A program made the position numbers and the translations under genes. A model generated the notes under the pieces. That model was given only the letters and a program-made list of their open reading frames with translations. It made no database searches and was not told the DNA's origin. Positions 52,869 to 61,104 of a stretch of DNA of 64,000 bases are shown piece after piece (the first letter of the stretch is position 1; each line of letters begins with the position of its first letter). Location of the stretch: NCBI RefSeq assembly GCF_011045015.1, contig NZ_JAAKZY010000002.1:62001-126000 (forward strand), written 5' to 3'. The DNA comes from Streptomyces scabichelini (lineage in GTDB: Bacteria; Actinomycetota; Actinomycetes; Streptomycetales; Streptomycetaceae).

Positions 52869-54209
52869 TCAGGCCGCGATCCGCTCGCGATCTGTGGTCT
52901 TGTCCGCCGGGCGTTCGCCCAGGTGCTCCGTCGGGACCTTGTGCGTCTCGCGTGCGGTGAGCGCGGCGATCACCGGTGGGACGCACAGCGCGGCGGTGAA
53001 GAGGGCCACGGCGAACCAGTCGTCGCCGTCGGGGCCCGCGATCTGCGCGGCGAAGGTGACGGCGAACCCGGCGATGGCGAAGCCGATCTGGGTGCCGATC
53101 GCCATGCCCGAGAGGCGGACGCGGGTGGAGAACATCTCGCCGTAGAAGGCTGGCCAGACGCCGTTCGCCGCGCTGTAGACGACACCGAAGGCGACGATCC
53201 CGAGGATCAGGACCAGCGGGTACGAGCCCGTGGAGATGGCCCACAGGTAGCCGAACATCGTCACGGCGCTGCCGACGGCGCCGAGCAGGAAGACCGGACG
53301 GCGGCCGATGCGGTCGGAGAGAGTCGCCCACAGCGGGATCGCGCCTAGAGCGACGAGGTTGGCCAGGGCGCCCACCCAGAGCATGGAGGTGCGGTCCATG
53401 CCGACCGAGTCACTGGTCGCGTACGACAGCGCCCACACGGTGAAGATCGTGCTCACCGAGGCGATGAGCGCGGCCGCGACCACGCGCAGAACATCCGCCC
53501 AGTGCTCGCGCAGCAGCACGGCCAGCGGCATCTTCTCGACGCCCTCGGTGGAGGCCTGCTGGGCGAACGCCGGGGTCTCGTCGAGCGTGCGGCGGATGAC
53601 GTAGCCGACGACGGCGACCGCGAAGCTCAGCCAGAACGGGATGCGCCAGCCCCAGGCCAGCAACTGGTCCTCGGGAAGCGCGGCGACCGGGATGAACACC
53701 AGGGTGGCGAGCAGCTGCCCGCCCTGGGTGCCGCTGAGCGTGAAGCTGGTGAAGAAGCCGCGGCGGCTCGGCGGCGCGTGTTCCAGCGACATGGAGTTGG
53801 CGCTGGCCTGCTCGCCCGCGGCCGAGATGCCCTGAAGGATGCGGCAGAGGACGAGCAGGACCGGGGCCAGCGTGCCGACCTGCTCCCGCGTGGGCAGACA
53901 GCCGATGAGGAATGTCGACAGGCCCATCAGCATCAGCGTGAAGACCATGATCTTCTTACGGCCCAGCTTGTCGCCGAAGTGACCGAGGAACAGCGCGCCG
54001 ACCGGGCGGGCCGCGTACGCGACGCCGAACGTGGCCAGGGACAACAGGGTCCCGGTGGCCGGGTCCGACTCGTCGAAGAAGACGTCCGGGAAGATCAGTG
54101 CGGCGGCGCTGCCGTAGATGAAGAAGTCGTAGTACTCCAGGGCACTGCCGATCCAGGCTGCCGTGGCGGCTTTCCTCGGCTGGCCCGGTGGTGCGGCGGG
54201 GACGGACAC
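52869..54209 (-). CDS. MFS permease of the metabolite:H+ symporter (MHS) family, probable shikimate/quinate importer
   Basis: The 446-residue permease has 12 membrane segments. MHS hallmarks are GSALEYYDFFIYG at the first helix, GHFGDKLGRKK in the loop between helices 2 and 3, and LSDRIGRRP in the equivalent loop of the second half. It is related to ShiA and ProP. GTG at 54209 was chosen because AAGGAG lies seven bases upstream; a TTG at 54224 lies within that ribosome site. Neighbouring dehydroshikimate-dehydratase and shikimate-dehydrogenase genes indicate shikimate or quinate as substrate. Confidence 0.88.
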   Translation of the reverse strand: MSVPAAPPGQPRKAATAAWIGSALEYYDFFIYGSAAALIFPDVFFDESDPATGTLLSLATFGVAYAARPVGALFLGHFGDKLGRKKIMVFTLMLMGLSTFLIGCLPTREQVGTLAPVLLVLCRILQGISAAGEQASANSMSLEHAPPSRRGFFTSFTLSGTQGGQLLATLVFIPVAALPEDQLLAWGWRIPFWLSFAVAVVGYVIRRTLDETPAFAQQASTEGVEKMPLAVLLREHWADVLRVVAAALIASVSTIFTVWALSYATSDSVGMDRTSMLWVGALANLVALGAIPLWATLSDRIGRRPVFLLGAVGSAVTMFGYLWAISTGSYPLVLILGIVAFGVVYSAANGVWPAFYGEMFSTRVRLSGMAIGTQIGFAIAGFAVTFAAQIAGPDGDDWFAVALFTAALCVPPVIAALTARETHKVPTEHLGERPADKTTDRERIAA

Positions 54210-54310
54210 GGCGTGCTCCTTCAAGGGAACTCCAACACAGGCGGAGTGAGCGGCGGGGAGAGGTGCCGGATCCCTGGGGTGACGGGTCGGCCGCGCCGGG
54301 CGCTACCCGG

Positions 54311-54334
54311 CTAATTAACCCACTGGATAGTTAG
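54311..54334. promoter_or_regulatory. Operator-like inverted repeat upstream of the MHS permease
   Basis: CTAATTAACC and GGATAGTTAG are inverted arms matching at 8 of 10 positions around 4 bp. The TTAG/CTAA ends are shared with the dyad at 55194-55221. It lies 102 bp upstream of the permease GTG on the minus strand. Binding by the adjacent TetR protein is inferred. Confidence 0.45.
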
Positions 54335-54429
54335 TAGCGGTTGGCTACGGATGTTGCGCTCACGTTTCCCGGGTGTCAAGGGGTCGTGCTGGAGGATCTC
54401 TCCCGCTGCGCAGCGGAGCATTGGCGCGG

Positions 54430-55095
54430 TCAGTCCGCCGAGCGGTCCGCCGTCAGATACGCGATGACCATGTCGCCGAGCATGTTCCGGTAGTGCTCCC
54501 GCTGGTCGGCGGCGATCAGGTCGCGGCCGAAGAGCGCGCCGAAGGTGTGCCGGTTGGCGACCCGGAAGAAGCAGAACGAGCTGATCATCGCGTGCAGGTC
54601 CACCGCGTCGACATCCGCCGTGAACAGGCCTGACTCGCGCCCCGCCGCCAGGATGCGGCCGATCACGTCGAGCGCGGGCGAGCCGATCCTGCCCAGTTCC
54701 GCGGAGGCGGCGATGTGCTCCGCCTCGTGGATGTTCTCGATGCTGACCAGGCGGATGAAGTCGGGGTGTGCCTCGTGGTGGTCGAAGGTGAGCTCGGCGA
54801 GCCGCCGGATCGCCGCGACCGGGTCCAGGTGCTCGACGTCCAGCTGCTGCTCGGCCTCCCGGATCACGCTGTACGCCCGCTCCAGCACGGCCGTGAACAG
54901 CTGCTCCTTGCCGCCGAAGTAGTAGTAGATCATCCGCTTCGTGGTACGGGTCAGGGCGGCGATCTCGTCCACCCGGGCCCCGGTGAACCCGGCCCTGGCG
55001 AACTCGTGGGTCGCCACGTCGAGGATCTCGGCCCTGGTGCGGACGGCGTCGCGGATGCGCCCGCCTGTGCGTGCCGGTTGTTCGACGCTGGTCAT
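54430..55095 (-). CDS. TetR-family regulator of the quinate/shikimate genes
   Basis: The 221-residue protein has an N-terminal HTH (ILDVATHEFARAGFTGARVDEIAALTRTTKRMIYYYFGGKEQLF) and a C-terminal domain with HHEAHPDFIRLVSIENIHEAEHI. It is divergent from the shikimate dehydrogenase gene (146 bp between starts) and upstream of the MHS permease. The 28-bp dyad at 55194-55221 between the divergent starts is its probable operator. Confidence 0.93.
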   Translation of the reverse strand: MTSVEQPARTGGRIRDAVRTRAEILDVATHEFARAGFTGARVDEIAALTRTTKRMIYYYFGGKEQLFTAVLERAYSVIREAEQQLDVEHLDPVAAIRRLAELTFDHHEAHPDFIRLVSIENIHEAEHIAASAELGRIGSPALDVIGRILAAGRESGLFTADVDAVDLHAMISSFCFFRVANRHTFGALFGRDLIAADQREHYRNMLGDMVIAYLTADRSAD

Positions 55096-55193
55096 CGGGT
55101 TCCTTCGGGCGAGGGTCCAGTGCTCGCGATTGTAGAAGCCCTCTCATTTCGTGTTCCCGGAGAGGTCTTCCCACGGCCCGGCGATGCTGCTAT

Positions 55194-55221
55194 CACTAAC
55201 GTACTAGTTCGTACATTAGTG
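55194..55221. promoter_or_regulatory. Probable TetR operator at the shikimate dehydrogenase promoter
   Basis: CACTAACGTAC (55194-55204) and GTACATTAGTG (55211-55221) form an 11-bp inverted repeat with one mismatch around TAGTTC. It lies 20 bp upstream of the GTG at 55242 and would block the promoter when bound. The regulator gene on the other strand starts 99 bp away. Confidence 0.78.
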
Positions 55222-55241
55222 AGCCCCTCAGGAGGCCCCTC

Positions 55242-56117
55242 GTGACAAAGGACTCGTATCTCGTCGGGCTGATCGGCTCTGGCATCGGCCCGTCGCTCAG
55301 TCCTGCGCTGCACGAACGGGAGGCCGACCGCCAGGGCCTGCGTTATCTGTACCGGCTCATCGACATCGACCACCTCGGTGTGGGCCCGGAAGCGGTGGGT
55401 GAGCTGGTGCGTGCGGCCGGCGCCCTGGGCTTCGACGGTCTGAACGTCACGCATCCCTGCAAGCGGCTCGTCATCGAGCATCTGGACGCGCTGGACCCGC
55501 AGGCCGAGGCACTCGGCGCGGTGAACACCGTCGTCTTCGAGGACGGCCGCGCGATCGGCCACAACACGGACGTCACCGGGTTCGCGGCCTCGTTCGCCCG
55601 CGGGTTGCCCGACGCTCCGCTGGAGCGGGTCGTGCAGCTGGGCGCGGGGGGTGCGGGGGCGGCGGTCGCGCACGCCATGCTCACGCTTGGCGCGGGGCAC
55701 GTCACGGTGACGGACGCTGTGCCGGCCCGCGCGGTTGCGCTTGCCGCTGAGCTGAACCGGCACTTCGGTGGCGGCCGTGCGGCCGCCGCGACGCCGGACC
55801 GGCTGGCGGTGCTGGTCGCCGACGCCGACGGGATCGTGCATGCCACGCCCACGGGGATGGCGGCCCATCCTGGGCTGCCGCTTCCGGCTGAGTTGCTGCA
55901 TCCCGGGTTGTGGGTGGCCGAGGTTGTCTACCGGCCGCTGGAGACGGAGTTGTTGCGTGCCGCGCGCGGGGTTGGCTGCGCCACGCTGGACGGGGGTGGG
56001 ATGGCTGTGTTCCAGGCTGCGGATGCGTTTCGGCTCTTTACCGGTCGGGAACCGGATGCCGACCGCATGCTGGCGGACATTGGCGAGTTGGCTGGTGTTG
56101 CGCGTGTCCGTAACTAA
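55242..56117 (+). CDS. aroE: Shikimate/quinate 5-dehydrogenase
   Basis: The 291-residue enzyme carries the substrate motif SLSPALHE, the catalytic lysine in GLNVTHPCK, GAVNTVVFEDGRAIGHNTD with the catalytic Asp, and the Rossmann motif QLGAGGAGAAVAHAM. DAVPARA after the second strand has Asp rather than a basic residue, suggesting NAD rather than NADP, which suits catabolism. The GTG start follows CAGGAGG. The operator just upstream and the QuiC-type gene downstream point to catabolic use (QuiB-like). Confidence 0.93.
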   Translation: MTKDSYLVGLIGSGIGPSLSPALHEREADRQGLRYLYRLIDIDHLGVGPEAVGELVRAAGALGFDGLNVTHPCKRLVIEHLDALDPQAEALGAVNTVVFEDGRAIGHNTDVTGFAASFARGLPDAPLERVVQLGAGGAGAAVAHAMLTLGAGHVTVTDAVPARAVALAAELNRHFGGGRAAAATPDRLAVLVADADGIVHATPTGMAAHPGLPLPAELLHPGLWVAEVVYRPLETELLRAARGVGCATLDGGGMAVFQAADAFRLFTGREPDADRMLADIGELAGVARVRN

Positions 56118-56142
56118 GCGCCGTGGGGGTTGTGCCGTTCGT

Positions 56143-56196
56143 CGGCTGCGGGTCCGTTGTGGCTGGTCGCGCAGTTCCCCGCGCCCCTAAGGGGCG
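56143..56196. repeat. Streptomyces-type dispersed intergenic repeat with GC hairpin
   Basis: GGTCGCGCAGTTCCCCGCGC and the flanking bases are a sequence I recall as scattered through Streptomyces intergenic regions. It ends in the hairpin GCGCCCC-TAA-GGGGCGC (56180-56196). It lies between the shikimate dehydrogenase and dehydroshikimate dehydratase genes (113-bp gap) and could attenuate transcription between them or protect the upstream RNA. Confidence 0.75.
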
Positions 56197-56230
56197 CGCT
56201 GCCGGAACCGGATTCTTGAAGGAGCACCCT

Positions 56231-58030
56231 ATGCGTACCTCCATCGCCACCGTCTCCCTCAGTGGCTCTCTCACCGAGAAGTTGACGGCCGCCGCTCGGG
56301 CCGGGTTCGACGGGGTCGAGATCTTTGAGAACGACCTGCTTGCGAGTCCTCTCGCGCCCGAGGAGATCCGTGACCGCTGTGCCGACCTCGGTCTGAGCAT
56401 CGACCTCTACCAGCCGATGCGCGATATCGAGGCCGTGCCGGAGGACGAGTTCGACCGCAACCTGCGCCGGGCCGAGCGCAAGTTTCAGGTCATGCGGCGG
56501 CTCGGGGCCGACACCGTACTTGTGTGCTCCAGTGTGTCGCCGCTCGCCGTGGACGACGACGTGCTCGCCGCCCGGCAGCTGCGTCGACTTGCCGAACTGG
56601 CCCAGGAGTCCGGCATCCGGGTCGCGTACGAGGCGTTGGCGTGGGGCCGTCATGTGAGTACGTACGACCATGCCTGGCGCATCGTCGAGCGGGCCGATCA
56701 TCCGGCGCTCGGTACGTGTCTGGACAGCTTTCACATCCTCGCCCGCGGGTCCGATCCCAAGGCCATCGAGGACATCCCCGGCGAGAAGATCTTCTTCCTT
56801 CAGCTCGCCGACGCCCCGCTGATGGCGATGGACGTCCTGCAGTGGAGCCGCCACTACCGATGCTTTCCCGGGCAGGGCGGCTTCGACATCGCCGGGCTCG
56901 TCGGGCATGTGATCCGTGCCGGATATCAGGGGCCGTTGTCGCTGGAGGTCTTCAACGACGTGTTCCGGCAGGCCGAGGCCGGGCCGACCGCCGTCGACGG
57001 CCGGCGTTCGCTGCTGGTCCTCCAGGAGACGGTGGGCCTCGCCGAGCCGCCCGCGCCCGTCGTGCCCAGCGGGATCGCCTTCGCCGAACTCGTCACGCCC
57101 GACGCCGAACCGGTCGCCGCGGTCCTCGACGCGCTCGGCTTCGCCCGCACGGCCCGGCACCGCAGCAAACCGGTGGACCTGTGGCAGCAGGGCGAGGCTC
57201 GCGTCCTGCTCAACACGGGTCCGCCCGCTCGACGCGACGGTACCTCGCTGGCCGCGATCGGCCTGGAGTCCCCGGACCCGGCCGGTGCGGCCCGGCGCGC
57301 CGAGGCCCTTCTCGCTCCCGTACTGCCCCGACGCCGCGCCCCCGAGGACGCCCCGCTCGACGCGGTCGCCGCGCCCGACGGCACGGAACTGTTCTTCTGC
57401 GCCACCGACCGCCCCGAACTCCCCAGCTGGACAGGCGACTTCCAGCCGACCGAGCAGCACAAGTCATCCGGAGGCGACGGCATCCACCGCATCGACCACC
57501 TGGCCCTCACCCAGCCCTGGCACGAGTTCGACGAGGCGGTCCTTTTCCACCGCAGCGTGCTCGGTCTTGGTGCCCAGGAGAGCGTCGATGTCGCCGACCC
57601 GTACGGCCTGCTGCGCAGCCGCGCCGTCACCAACGCCGACGGCAGCGTCCGCATCGCTCTCGGCGTCGGTCCCGCTCCCACCGCCGACGAGGGCGGCCGT
57701 GCCCAGCACATCGCGCTCGCCACCGACGACGTCGTGACGGCCGCCCGCCGGTTCCGGGCCGCGGGCGGACGGTTGCTGCCGATGCCGGCGAACTACTACG
57801 ACGACCTCGCGGCCAAGTACGAGTTCACCGAGCAGGAATTGGAGACGTACCGGGAGCTCGGCATCCTCTATGACCGGGACGCGGGCGGCGAGTTCCGCCA
57901 CTGCTACACGGAGACCGTCGGCCGCGTCTTCTTCGAACTCGTCCAGCGCGACGACAGCTACCGCGGCTACGGCGCGCAGAACGCCCCGGTGCGGCTCGCG
58001 GCACAGCACACGCGGCGACCGGTCGGCTGA
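56231..58030 (+). CDS. quiC: 3-dehydroshikimate dehydratase, QuiC-type fusion to an HPPD-like domain
   Basis: The 599-residue, two-domain protein converts 3-dehydroshikimate to protocatechuate. The N-terminal TIM barrel shows metal ligands Glu134 (AYEAL), Asp165 (CLDSFH, with His168), Gln191 and Glu239 (LEVFND); to my recollection these are the numbers reported for Pseudomonas putida QuiC1. The C-terminal VOC domain (about 290-599) resembles 4-hydroxyphenylpyruvate dioxygenase and keeps a two-His-one-Glu triad (His423, His493, Glu569). Whether that half is catalytic is unclear. ATG follows GAAGGAG. The permease, dehydrogenase and this gene form a short quinate/shikimate route lacking only a 3-dehydroquinate dehydratase. 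Confidence 0.93.
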   Translation: MRTSIATVSLSGSLTEKLTAAARAGFDGVEIFENDLLASPLAPEEIRDRCADLGLSIDLYQPMRDIEAVPEDEFDRNLRRAERKFQVMRRLGADTVLVCSSVSPLAVDDDVLAARQLRRLAELAQESGIRVAYEALAWGRHVSTYDHAWRIVERADHPALGTCLDSFHILARGSDPKAIEDIPGEKIFFLQLADAPLMAMDVLQWSRHYRCFPGQGGFDIAGLVGHVIRAGYQGPLSLEVFNDVFRQAEAGPTAVDGRRSLLVLQETVGLAEPPAPVVPSGIAFAELVTPDAEPVAAVLDALGFARTARHRSKPVDLWQQGEARVLLNTGPPARRDGTSLAAIGLESPDPAGAARRAEALLAPVLPRRRAPEDAPLDAVAAPDGTELFFCATDRPELPSWTGDFQPTEQHKSSGGDGIHRIDHLALTQPWHEFDEAVLFHRSVLGLGAQESVDVADPYGLLRSRAVTNADGSVRIALGVGPAPTADEGGRAQHIALATDDVVTAARRFRAAGGRLLPMPANYYDDLAAKYEFTEQELETYRELGILYDRDAGGEFRHCYTETVGRVFFELVQRDDSYRGYGAQNAPVRLAAQHTRRPVG

Positions 58031-58088
58031 GCCACGGTTCCGGGCCGAGCCGGTGGGTCATCGGTGAACGGAACCGGTGCCGGCGGAG

Positions 58089-58397
58089 TCAGTCGCTGTC
58101 CTCGCCGGTGGCGAAACGGCGAGCTTCGCGTCGGCCCGCGTAGCGTTCCTTGCGGTTGTCCTCCTTGGCCCACTGCTGCCGCTCCTTGATGTGGGAGCGC
58201 ACCTTGCAGCCCGAACAGCAGTTGCGGCCGGACAGTATGTGCGCGGCGGGGTCTTCCCACCGGCAGCGTGTGTCCGTGCCCTCCCGCGTCGGGTCCGGCG
58301 GCAGATCGCAGGGGCCGTAGCGGTGATCGTGGACCGGCCGGGGGTTGTGCTCAATATGGCGCACCCACAACGGCTTTGTCCTGTCCGTTCGGGACAT
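58089..58397 (-). CDS. Small Cys-containing hypothetical protein
   Basis: The 102-residue protein is basic and hydrophilic. The central SGRNCCSGCKVR and the earlier YGPCDLP and TRCRWEDP give five cysteines that could bind a metal. I do not recognise a family. ATG at 58397 follows GAAAGGAACGAG, an adequate ribosome site. Confidence 0.7.
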   Translation of the reverse strand: MSRTDRTKPLWVRHIEHNPRPVHDHRYGPCDLPPDPTREGTDTRCRWEDPAAHILSGRNCCSGCKVRSHIKERQQWAKEDNRKERYAGRREARRFATGEDSD

Positions 58398-58628
58398 CTC
58401 GTTCCTTTCGGAACCGCCGCCCGGGCTCCCGGAACTTCCGGGCGGGCGGCTGGGTTCGCCATTTCATGGCGACACGCTCCTTCCTTTGTCAGAGGAATTG
58501 TCCGATGCACCGGCCGGGCGGAATCCCGACGCGGACGGCAGATTAGGGCACGATCCACCAGAGGCGAAAGTCTTTTTGGTGATCGGCAGAGTGCGGCTCC
58601 TGGCTTCCGCCGGTTCGCCCAGCCCCCG

Positions 58629-59216
58629 CTATCCCCTGGCGTTCCACTCCACGATCACCGGGCTGCCGTGCTCGGTGGACAGCCGGCTGACCGTTCCCGT
58701 CTCGAGTCGGAACAGGCGGCCGTACTCGGCCGACAGGCCGAGGCGGCGGGCCGTCACGACGCGCAGGAAGTGGGAGTGCGCCACGAGGACCACGTCGCCC
58801 GCGTCGAGTGCGGGCGCCACGCGCGCGAGGACGCGGTCGGCGCGCACGCCCACCTCGGCCGGAGACTCGCCTGGGTGGCCGTCCGGACCAGGGGGCACGC
58901 CGTCGGTCCAGAGGGACCAGTCGGGCCGGGTGCGATGGATCTCGGCCGTCGTCACGCCCTCGTACGCGCCGTAGTCCCACTCGTGCAGATCGGGGTCCGT
59001 CGCGGCCGAGGTCAGGCCCGCGAGCTCCGCCGTCCGGACGGCACGGGTGAGCGGGCTGGTGAGTGCGAGGGCGAAGGTCCGCCCGGCGAGGAGCGGGGCG
59101 AGGAACTTGGCCTGTTCCTCGCCGCGCTGGGTGAGGGGCAGGTCGGTCCAGCTGGTGTGCTGCCCCGACAGGCTCCACTCGGTCTCGCCGTGGCGGACCA
59201 GAAGAAGGTCACCCAT
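58629..59216 (-). CDS. Histidine phosphatase family protein
   Basis: The 195-residue protein has LLVRHGETEWSLSGQHTSWTDLPLT with the nucleophile His in RHG, the arginine of TSPLTRAVRTAELAG, the proton-donor Glu in LHEWDYGAYEG and the second His in VLVAHSHFLRVV. It lies five bases downstream of gnd and is probably co-transcribed; a sugar-phosphate substrate would suit that position. Confidence 0.9.
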   Translation of the reverse strand: MGDLLLVRHGETEWSLSGQHTSWTDLPLTQRGEEQAKFLAPLLAGRTFALALTSPLTRAVRTAELAGLTSAATDPDLHEWDYGAYEGVTTAEIHRTRPDWSLWTDGVPPGPDGHPGESPAEVGVRADRVLARVAPALDAGDVVLVAHSHFLRVVTARRLGLSAEYGRLFRLETGTVSRLSTEHGSPVIVEWNARG

Positions 59217-59221
59217 GACCG

Positions 59222-60109
59222 CTACTTCGCCGACTCGACGGCGTGCCCGCCGAACTGGTTGCGCAGCGCCGCGATCATCTTCATCTGCGGGGAGTCGTCC
59301 TGCCGGGAGGCGAACCGAGCGAAGAGGGACGCCGTTATGGCGGGCAGCGGTACCGCGTTGTCGATGGCGGCCTCGACCGTCCAGCGGCCCTCGCCGGAGT
59401 CCTCCGCGTAGCCGCGCAGCTTCTCCAGGTGCTCGTCCTGGTCGAGGGCGTTGACCGCCAGGTCGAGCAGCCAGGAACGGATGACCGTGCCCTCCTGCCA
59501 GGAGCGGAACACCTCACGTACGTCCGTGACGGACTCGGCGGCCTGCAGCAGTTCCCAGCCCTCGGCGTAGGCCTGCATCATGGCGTACTCGATGCCGTTG
59601 TGGACCATCTTCGAGAAGTGCCCGGCACCCACCTTGCCCGCGTGGACATAGCCGTACGGGCCGTCCGGCTTGAGCGCCGTGAAGATCGGCTGGAGCCGGT
59701 CCACGTGCTCCTTGTCGCCGCCGACCATGAGGGCGTAGCCGTTCTCCAGGCCCCACACACCGCCGGAGACGCCCGCGTCGACGAAGCCGATGCCCTTCGC
59801 CGCCAGCTCCTCCGCGTGCTTCTCGTCGTCCGTCCAGCGGGAGTTGCCCCCGTCGACCACGGTGTCGCCCGGCGACAGGAGGTCCCCGAGTTCGTCGACG
59901 ACGGACTGGGTCGGGCCGCCGGCCGGGACCATCACCCAGACCACGCGCGGGCCTTCGAGCTTGTCGACCAGTTCGGTCAGGCTGCTGACGTCGGAGAGGT
60001 CGGGGTTGCGGTCGTAGCCGATGACGGTGTGGCCCGCGCGGCGGATCCGCTCGCGCATGTTGCCACCCATCTTGCCGAGGCCGATGAGGCCCAGTTGCAT
60101 CGCAGTCAT
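59222..60109 (-). CDS. gnd: 6-phosphogluconate dehydrogenase, short (decarboxylating) type
   Basis: The 295-residue enzyme converts 6-phosphogluconate to ribulose 5-phosphate. It has the Rossmann motif GLIGLGKMGGNM, DGGNSRWTDD, the signature GVSGGVWGLENGYALMVGG and the catalytic lysine in HFSKMVHNGIEY. It is the short tetrameric form, not the 470-residue dimer. Fifth in the pentose-phosphate operon, 62 bp after opcA. Confidence 0.95.
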   Translation of the reverse strand: MTAMQLGLIGLGKMGGNMRERIRRAGHTVIGYDRNPDLSDVSSLTELVDKLEGPRVVWVMVPAGGPTQSVVDELGDLLSPGDTVVDGGNSRWTDDEKHAEELAAKGIGFVDAGVSGGVWGLENGYALMVGGDKEHVDRLQPIFTALKPDGPYGYVHAGKVGAGHFSKMVHNGIEYAMMQAYAEGWELLQAAESVTDVREVFRSWQEGTVIRSWLLDLAVNALDQDEHLEKLRGYAEDSGEGRWTVEAAIDNAVPLPAITASLFARFASRQDDSPQMKMIAALRNQFGGHAVESAK

Positions 60110-60171
60110 GTCAACTTCACTTCTTTCGCAGGGTGCGGTACGTGGCGATCAGGGCGGGTGAACCGGGTGTG

Positions 60172-61104
60172 TCAGGCACGGCTGCTCGCCGCCTCGGCGT
60201 CACCGCGCAGGGCGACCGCGTACATCTCGTCCGCGTCGAGGCGGCGCAGTTCCTCGGCGATCAGCTCCGAGGTGGGGCGGACCTTCAGGGCGAGGGTGCG
60301 CGAGGGCTGGCCGGGCAGGGAGAGGGTGGCCAGCGGGCCCTCGGGGCGGTCGATGCGGATCTCGCCGTTCGCGGTGCCGAGCCGTACCGCCGTGACGACG
60401 GGCCCTGCGGTGACGACGCGCTCGACCGGCACCCGCAGCCGTGCCTCCAGCCAGCGGGCGAGCAGTTCGGCGCTCGGGTTGTCGGCCTCGCTCTCGACGG
60501 CGGCCGAGATCACCTCCGTACGGGCCTGGTCGAGGGCCGCGGCCAGCATCGAGCGCCAGGGCGTCAGCCGGGTCCACGCCAGGTCGGTGTCGCCGGGGGC
60601 GTACGAGGCCAGGCGCTGCTCCAGTGCGACGAGCGGCGACTCGACGGCGTACATGTCCGTGATCCTGCGCTGGGCCAGAGCGCCCAGCGGGTCCTTCGCG
60701 GGCACCTCGGGGGAGTCCACCGGCCACCACACGACGACGGGCGCGTCCGGCAGCAGCAGCGGGAGGACCACCGAGTCGGCGTGGTCGCCGGTGTCCCCGT
60801 ACAGCCGGAGTACGACCGTCTCGCCGGTGCCCGCGTCCGCGCCGACCCGCACCTCGGCGTCGAGGTGGGACTTCGTGCGGTCGCGGGGTGAGCGGGAGAC
60901 GCGCCTGATGACGACCAGGGTGCGCGAGGGGTGCTCGTGCGAGGCCTCCTCGGCCGCCTTGATCGAGTCGTACGCGTTCTCCTCGTCGGTCACGATGACC
61001 ATCGTCAGGACCATGCCCACGGCGGGGGTGCCGATGGCCCGGCGCCCCTGCACGAGCGCCTTGTTGATCTTGCTTGCCGTGGTGTCGGTCAGATCGATCT
61101 TCAT
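60172..61104 (-). CDS. opcA: Glucose-6-phosphate dehydrogenase assembly protein OpcA
   Basis: The 310-residue actinobacterial/cyanobacterial OpcA protein needed for active Zwf has DTTASKINKALVQGRRAIG at the N-terminus, the SHEHPSRTLVVIRR segment, DAPVVVWWPVDSP and the basic C-terminal TSELIAEELRRLDADEMYA. Its ATG overlaps the zwf stop (ATGA at 61101-61104). Confidence 0.95.
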   Translation of the reverse strand: MKIDLTDTTASKINKALVQGRRAIGTPAVGMVLTMVIVTDEENAYDSIKAAEEASHEHPSRTLVVIRRVSRSPRDRTKSHLDAEVRVGADAGTGETVVLRLYGDTGDHADSVVLPLLLPDAPVVVWWPVDSPEVPAKDPLGALAQRRITDMYAVESPLVALEQRLASYAPGDTDLAWTRLTPWRSMLAAALDQARTEVISAAVESEADNPSAELLARWLEARLRVPVERVVTAGPVVTAVRLGTANGEIRIDRPEGPLATLSLPGQPSRTLALKVRPTSELIAEELRRLDADEMYAVALRGDAEAASSRA

